DNA of 64,000 nt, taken from positions 687,001 to 751,000 of the forward strand of contig NC_084892.1 of assembly GCF_958979055.1 (NCBI RefSeq), in the 5' to 3' direction. Positions 59,291-64,000 of the stretch are shown piece by piece. Under the pieces are notes generated by a model, which did no database searches, was not told the DNA's origin, and saw only the letters and a list, made by a program, of their open reading frames with translations. Positions within the stretch are counted from its first letter, which is position 1, and each line of letters starts with the position of its first letter. The stretch comes from Alnus glutinosa (Eukaryota > Streptophyta > Magnoliopsida > Fagales > Betulaceae). Made by a program: the position numbers and the translations under genes.

Positions 59291-60489
59291 TCAAGCAGCT
59301 GGGCAAAAAGTAATAACGTAGTCAGGTGCGTTGGAGCAGGTAAATGTGCTGTTCTTATCATCATAAGCGTAGCTATAAGCTTGAGGGCATTGGTTCTCGA
59401 AGATCATCGAATAGTTTGTGGGTGGACATGTTTCTGGGGTGTTATGATCGCCAGTGCAACAGTATTGTGGGTCACCGAAAGCTAAGCATGCGCTCTTGCA
59501 AGCGATCACACTCCCATCAGACCCTTTCAGTTGTAGCTCAGCAGGGCAAGCGGCGTTCACGTCTGCCGGGCAACTCGAGGGCTTGCAGTCACCAGTCCCC
59601 CCTTGTGTGGCAACCGAAATAGGGAGGTTGAACCCATCTACAAGGCTGACATCGTAGAAATCTTGTCCACCATTTGCTGCTATGTTGATTTCTACCAAAG
59701 ATGCTGGCGGGATCGCACCGGCACCGTTGCATGCAACCTGGCCGGAGGCACAGTCAGCAGTTTCGCAGGTGAACTTTCCTGAGGCGTCGGTGGTGCATCG
59801 TGTCCGTGCCCAGAACCGGCCTATCCATGGAGCTTGGACATCAACTGATGAGGATGCTTTGGATGCCAGCTCAAATCCAGTAGTTGATAACTGAGGTTTC
59901 TGGTCTGCCGTTAGAGTTCCTGGCCAAACAGTTGTTGGACAGTTGTTTGTGAAAGTTATTTTAGCAGCATGAGCACCTGCATAACATAAATTGTCAAAAG
60001 AATGGTCAGCTCATCAAATTTCATATTCTTCTTTTTTTAATATTAGCTTAAGTCTTTAAGATAAAATTAATATTAGAATTTAAAGTATATAACCTTTCAT
60101 GGAACAAATAAGAGATACACAATTTTAATGTATAAATGAGTAATATCTACATAACATATGTATAAACTCATTACAAATATCATACAAAGCTGACATCAAC
60201 CCGTACTAAAAAAGAAACATATATATATCTAATGAATATTAGACCTAATTACCACATCAACTTTATAAAATATTTGTATGGTATATAGTATTTCTATGTG
60301 TAAATACACTTCAAGGAACAATTAGGAGAGAAAAAGAGAGAAGGTTTAGTACACAAAAATGTAAAATGTGTTTTATGCGAAAGCAATTTGCAAACATATT
60401 ATACAAGTAGACAATGAGATCGATATACCAGCTAGGAAAGTGAAGGCCAAGGCAATAAGGCCGAAGAGTGAAAGGGATTTGATCATCAT
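59291..60489 (-). CDS. Thaumatin-like protein TLP-B3, inverted copy with two extra residues
   Basis: 248 aa on the minus strand. Exon 1 is 60489-60429 ([20 protein letters not shown]), exon 2 is 59976-59291, phase-1 intron of 452 bp. The mature protein is close to TLP-B1/B2 (NVNAVC in B1 is NVNAAC here; LAFGDPQYC and TGDHNT are private). It keeps the signature [17 protein letters not shown], 16 cysteines and the acidic cleft. A 6-bp in-frame insertion just before the stop makes the end TFCPAA instead of TFCP. More diverged from B1 and B2 than they are from each other, so the inversion or its duplication is older. Confidence 0.92.
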
Positions 60490-61447
60490 TGTACGTAGTA
60501 GATAGACTAGTACGTTGATCGATGTTGATGAATGGGTTGGGTATTGTAGTGCTAATCTTTGGAACTTGGAGTCGTATATATAGAGCCTTAAACGCGACTT
60601 TCGAGGCTCGCGAACGATGCGTAAAACTTGGGTTCGACGTAACAGGAAAGGAAGGTTCCTCCTTGACTTGAACAGATAGTGCGCGCTATCCGTCTTCCAT
60701 TTGGTAATGGGGCGAGACCGGCAGTCGCGACCCGCGAGGTACGGGCTAAATGCCATCCACTCGATTGGAGTTATTTACACGTGTCAGTTTTGGAGATCGA
60801 AAGGGAGGCAAATCCATTTACAACTTTGCATGCGCTCCTATCTATTTTTCTACAAATTATAAGTTCTGGTCGCGCGTGGCCGACCTCTGTTTTTTATGAG
60901 TGGTTGCTTGTAGTTGTGGATTTTTTGTTTCGTTGAAAGAACTTCACTTACGTGCTGGAATTTTTAACTGTAGAGAAGACCGTCCCATGCGAACTGTAAG
61001 GTTTGGATTCAATTTGGAGTACGTGGTATGATCTGGAAGCTAGGGTTTTTTTTTTCTTTCTCAGATCTCTAGATCTTTCCCCAAAAAAGATCTGCTCGAT
61101 CATGAGAAAAGATGACTAAATTAAGTTGAACTGTCAAAGGGAATTGATATCACAGAGTTGAAAACAAATTCATTATCTAAAAATATAGTTATAAAACTGA
61201 ACGCGTTCTAACGTTGTGGCAAGTCTAGGACCAGATATCTGTTCACGTTGTGGCAAGTCGGGTTTGTTGAAAAAAATATGTAGGTGGTCTACCTAGCTTC
61301 CAATATATTAAGTAATCTCTGTATTTACTACGCATGCGTAAAGACTAAAGGATGGGCTGGACAGCCTAGACTGGACCCAAAATGTTTTCTTCTGGAAGAA
61401 CAAAACGAATAAATCATACGTCGTCGTGTAAATGTTGTAACATTCAT
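60490..61447 (-). promoter_or_regulatory. TLP-B3 promoter (inverted)
   Basis: Minus-strand order as in B1: far-upstream element (about 61395-61330), G-box CACGTG (about 60780-60775), CGCG words with CGCGTT (60596-60591), TATATATA (60582-60575), 86 bp before the start codon. Extra CGCG words are present ('gtcgcgacccgcgagg' region, 60724-60739). Confidence 0.65.
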
Positions 61448-61449
61448 AG

Positions 61450-61815
61450 GAATAATTATACAACTAGTTTTTGAGGTTGGCTTAAATTATGAATCATTTT
61501 TTGTGGTATAAAAATTTATAAAAGATTCTTGTAGTAGACTATAATTACAAATCACTCTCTAAACCTTTTTTCGTCCACCCCTAAAGGTGCCGGGAGTGGC
61601 TCGCAACCACTTCTCGATGGACACGTGTCGATTTTTTATTGCGCGTGACGTGACAAATTAACTGATTCTGTTAACTTAGTGAACGCAAAAACGAGTTCAA
61701 GGAGTGATTTGTAATTATAATTTACCACAAAGACTTTTCAAGAACTTTTTGTATTATATAGGGTGATTCGTAATTTAAGTTAAACCTTAAAAACCAATGA
61801 TGCAATTATCTCAAA
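61450..61815. mobile_element. MITE related to 41219-41807
   Basis: Inverted ends 'aataattatacaactagttttt' and 'aaaaaccaatgatgcaattat', with inner arms 'attatgaatcatttttt' / 'gggtgattcgtaattt' and a middle 'aaaggtgccgggagtggctcgcaacc'. Same family as the MITE upstream of TLP-C, but at a different place in its module. Confidence 0.6.
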
Positions 61816-63289
61816 TACATATATATATATATAAAAGGGTTTTCACTTTTCAGTTTTCACTGAGTAGGGAGGGATATATTGCATTTAATTTGAGGTTTTT
61901 TTTTTTTTAGGAGAATTTGTAGATCATTATTTGGTCAATACATACATATTACAATAACAAAAAGAATATTCATTGAACAATTCCAGTGAACGGTCTATAT
62001 ATTACCTACTGCCTACTACGTAGCCTAGCCTCTATTATTACCTATACTACGTACTTCATGCCTCGGATTTCAATTTTTAACATGAACATATACCATAATT
62101 ATTAATTAGGCCCTCTCATCCAGGACCAACCTAGCTCTTCTATTCTTTCTTCATTCCCTTGGGGATATGTTACCTCCCAACTAGGGACGGGTATCGGTTA
62201 AATCATATTGATAGGAATATTTCGAATTCCAAACTAAAGTAGTTAGTTAAATCGGTTTATTCATCAATTTTTTTATTTTATTATTATTTTTTTAATAAGC
62301 ATCACTTTTAAAATTTTCGGTTAAAACAATTAATTCAATAAGTTGGTATATATATAGTCAGTTAACCGATTATTAGTGGGCTTTTTAAATTGGGACAAAG
62401 CTATTTTGATGGGCCAAAAAATGGGTTGTTTTTTGGCTAAACCAAAATGGTTTTTTGGGCTAAAGTTTTAATTTGACATGTTTAATGGGCCTAATTTGAG
62501 TCATTTTGTAATTTGTATTAAAAATCATTTTCAAATTTTCGGTTAAAACGGTTAATTTGGTAAGTCGGTCGGTTAACTAAGAACTTTTTTTTTTTTTTTT
62601 TTAATTTATACCGATTACCGAACCAACCTGAATTTGATATAAATATTTTATTCCAAATTTTGATTATTTCAAGAGGTGGCCATGGTAGGCGATCGAAGGG
62701 AGTTCAGTTGGCGGTTGGTGGGCAACAATATTTAGATATTTCGCCCACTTCTAATCACAAGTTTAGAACCTAACTTATTCTTAAATACACTTAAAAACTT
62801 GCAATTTCAACTCATTGGAACATTTAACACATAGTAATGACCTTGGATGTGGGTTGCCCATGCCTCAGATGTGGATTGCCCATGTAATTATGAGAATAAT
62901 GTAGATGGAATAAGCATACCTTTGGAGGATTTTACAAATATAATAATATATATATTTGTTGTCATATGGTAAATACATCGTAATTTTTAAATTACTATCA
63001 CCATGTACACTACCATTAGATGCATGCAACAAAATAAAATCTGAATCATAAAATAGATTATCATAAGTGAAATGGAAAAGATCCTAATATTCCATATATA
63101 GTTGGAACTCAAAACCTAATTAATTAATTAGTGATGTGTTGTCATTATAGTATCTAATTAATATATGATGTGTAAAGGGCATGACTAAATAATGTGGAAA
63201 TGCAATTTCAATAAAAAGAAGCATTAGACATCGCATTTTAAGATGAAGGGGAGATTAGTCAGGATTAAAATTTCAAATAGACCAAAATA
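61816..63289. other. Spacer with an inverted TLP-C upstream relic
   Basis: 61816-62190 shows nothing I can name. 62195-62680 is rich in 'cggtta' words like the ends of the element at 7313-8328, probably a decayed relative. 62755-63070 is the reverse complement of part of the TLP-C upstream region (about 42010-42290), so the inverted module keeps the C-then-B order of the plus strand, without a TLP-C gene. Confidence 0.45.
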
Positions 63290-63518
63290 ATCCATGCCAA
63301 TGGCGAAGGGATCGTGAAGTGAGAAATGATAATTTGGATAGTTGATGGGGGTAAATTCATTATTCTCCCGTTTTATTTTTCTCCAAAATGGCCATTCCCA
63401 ACAACATATCCTCCAATATCCCCTTTCATGGTCATATTCTGTCAAAATACAAAGCTGAAGATTAAAGCACCCCACTGCATGGATACAACCATTTGTGACA
63501 CTACATGGCGATCCAAAT
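63290..63518 (-). other. 3' flank of pseudogene TLP-E3
   Basis: Near copy of 55800-56031, the 3' flank of TLP-E2. No gene. Confidence 0.5.
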
Positions 63519-64000
63519 CTAGAAGGGACAAAAGGTTATGTTGTACCTCGTTGCCCCGGTGCATTTATAAAGTGGGAGGATCATTGTCCCCTAGATAGCT
63601 GTGGGCTAGTTTGCATAGTCGCTTGAAGGTCTTCGAGTAGTCGTTAGGCTGGCAAGCCCTTGGGCTACTATAATTCCCTGTGCAGCAATATTTTGGATCC
63701 TTAAACTCATCGCACGCGCTATAACACTCAACATACCGCCCATCACTGTTATGGGCTACTAGAGGACTCGGACACACGTCACTTATAGCTTCTATACAAT
63801 TTACGACAGGACATGGCCCAGCCCCGCCGAGTAGAGAACCCGCCGTCCGGTTGGATCCGGACAGGAATGTTGTGGCCGTGGTTCAAGCTCACTTCATAGG
63901 AGACAAAAGATGGTTTGATCTCGAAATTGAGAAGGGTGACGGGTAATGCGGGTGGTGGGTTTTGGCATTCTTTCAAGCCAGAGCCACAGTCCCCTGTTTC
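63519..64000 (-). pseudogene. Thaumatin-like pseudogene TLP-E3, 5' part beyond the window
   Basis: Very close to TLP-E2 exon 2 on the minus strand; VSYEVSLNHGHNIPVRIQPD and [14 protein letters not shown] are kept. Two single-base insertions break the frame: one near 63836 (after the PDGG segment) and one near 63570, just before the final cysteines. A glycine of YIGCYS is also changed to glutamate. The E2 stop equivalent is at 63521-63519. Exon 1 and the start of exon 2 lie past the right edge, so other damage cannot be judged. It is probably a non-functional duplicate of E2. Confidence 0.8.

Overview
The window is nuclear plant DNA: AT-rich, with GT-AG introns, TATA/G-box promoters, many small inverted-repeat transposons, and protein families typical of dicots. 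The proteins look most like those of woody rosids. Fagales is my best guess, from the general resemblance of the TLP-B/C/D proteins to tree and nut thaumatin-like proteins, but that is a weak inference. No organelle, bacterial or viral-type element was recognised.

The locus is a cluster of pathogenesis-related family 5 genes (thaumatin-like proteins, TLPs). Ten look complete; each has two exons joined by a phase-1 intron right after the signal peptide. A partial pseudogene (E3), an orphan first exon (C') and an orphan promoter (D') lie among them. Three TLP-A genes are each followed, on the same strand, by an aluminium-activated malate transporter (ALMT) gene, then by an antisense first-exon fragment of an unidentified gene.

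Layout: TLP-A1 (268-1505), ALMT-1 (3136-4742), gene fragment, a junction at about 5845, TLP-B1 (9399-10612), orphan promoter D' (about 12500-13257), spacer (13258-16014). Then A2 module 16015-25164: TLP-A2 (17784-19008), ALMT-2 (20593-22195), fragment, orphan TLP-C' exon 1 (25086). Then A3 module from 25165, split by an 8-kb nested pair of hAT-like elements (26013-34000): TLP-A3 (34926-36149), ALMT-3 (37797-39405), fragment, TLP-C (42839-43865), TLP-B2 (47501-48885), TLP-D (52313-53439). From about 53.9 kb genes are on the minus strand: TLP-E1 (53948-55110), TLP-E2 (56032-56873), TLP-B3 (59291-60489), pseudogene E3 (63519-64000).

The near-identity of A1/A2/A3 and of B1/B2 (about 1 percent or less difference in TLP exon 2 by eye) points to recent tandem duplication and unequal exchange. 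Several transposons sit in one copy with an intact empty site in its paralogue, so they are younger than the duplications. TLPs A-D have 16 cysteines and the acidic-cleft residues, except that A3 lost one cysteine; the E group keeps the cysteines but has changed the cleft. TLPs are expected to be secreted defence proteins and ALMTs membrane anion channels; their repeated pairing is a fact of the map, while any shared function is inference.
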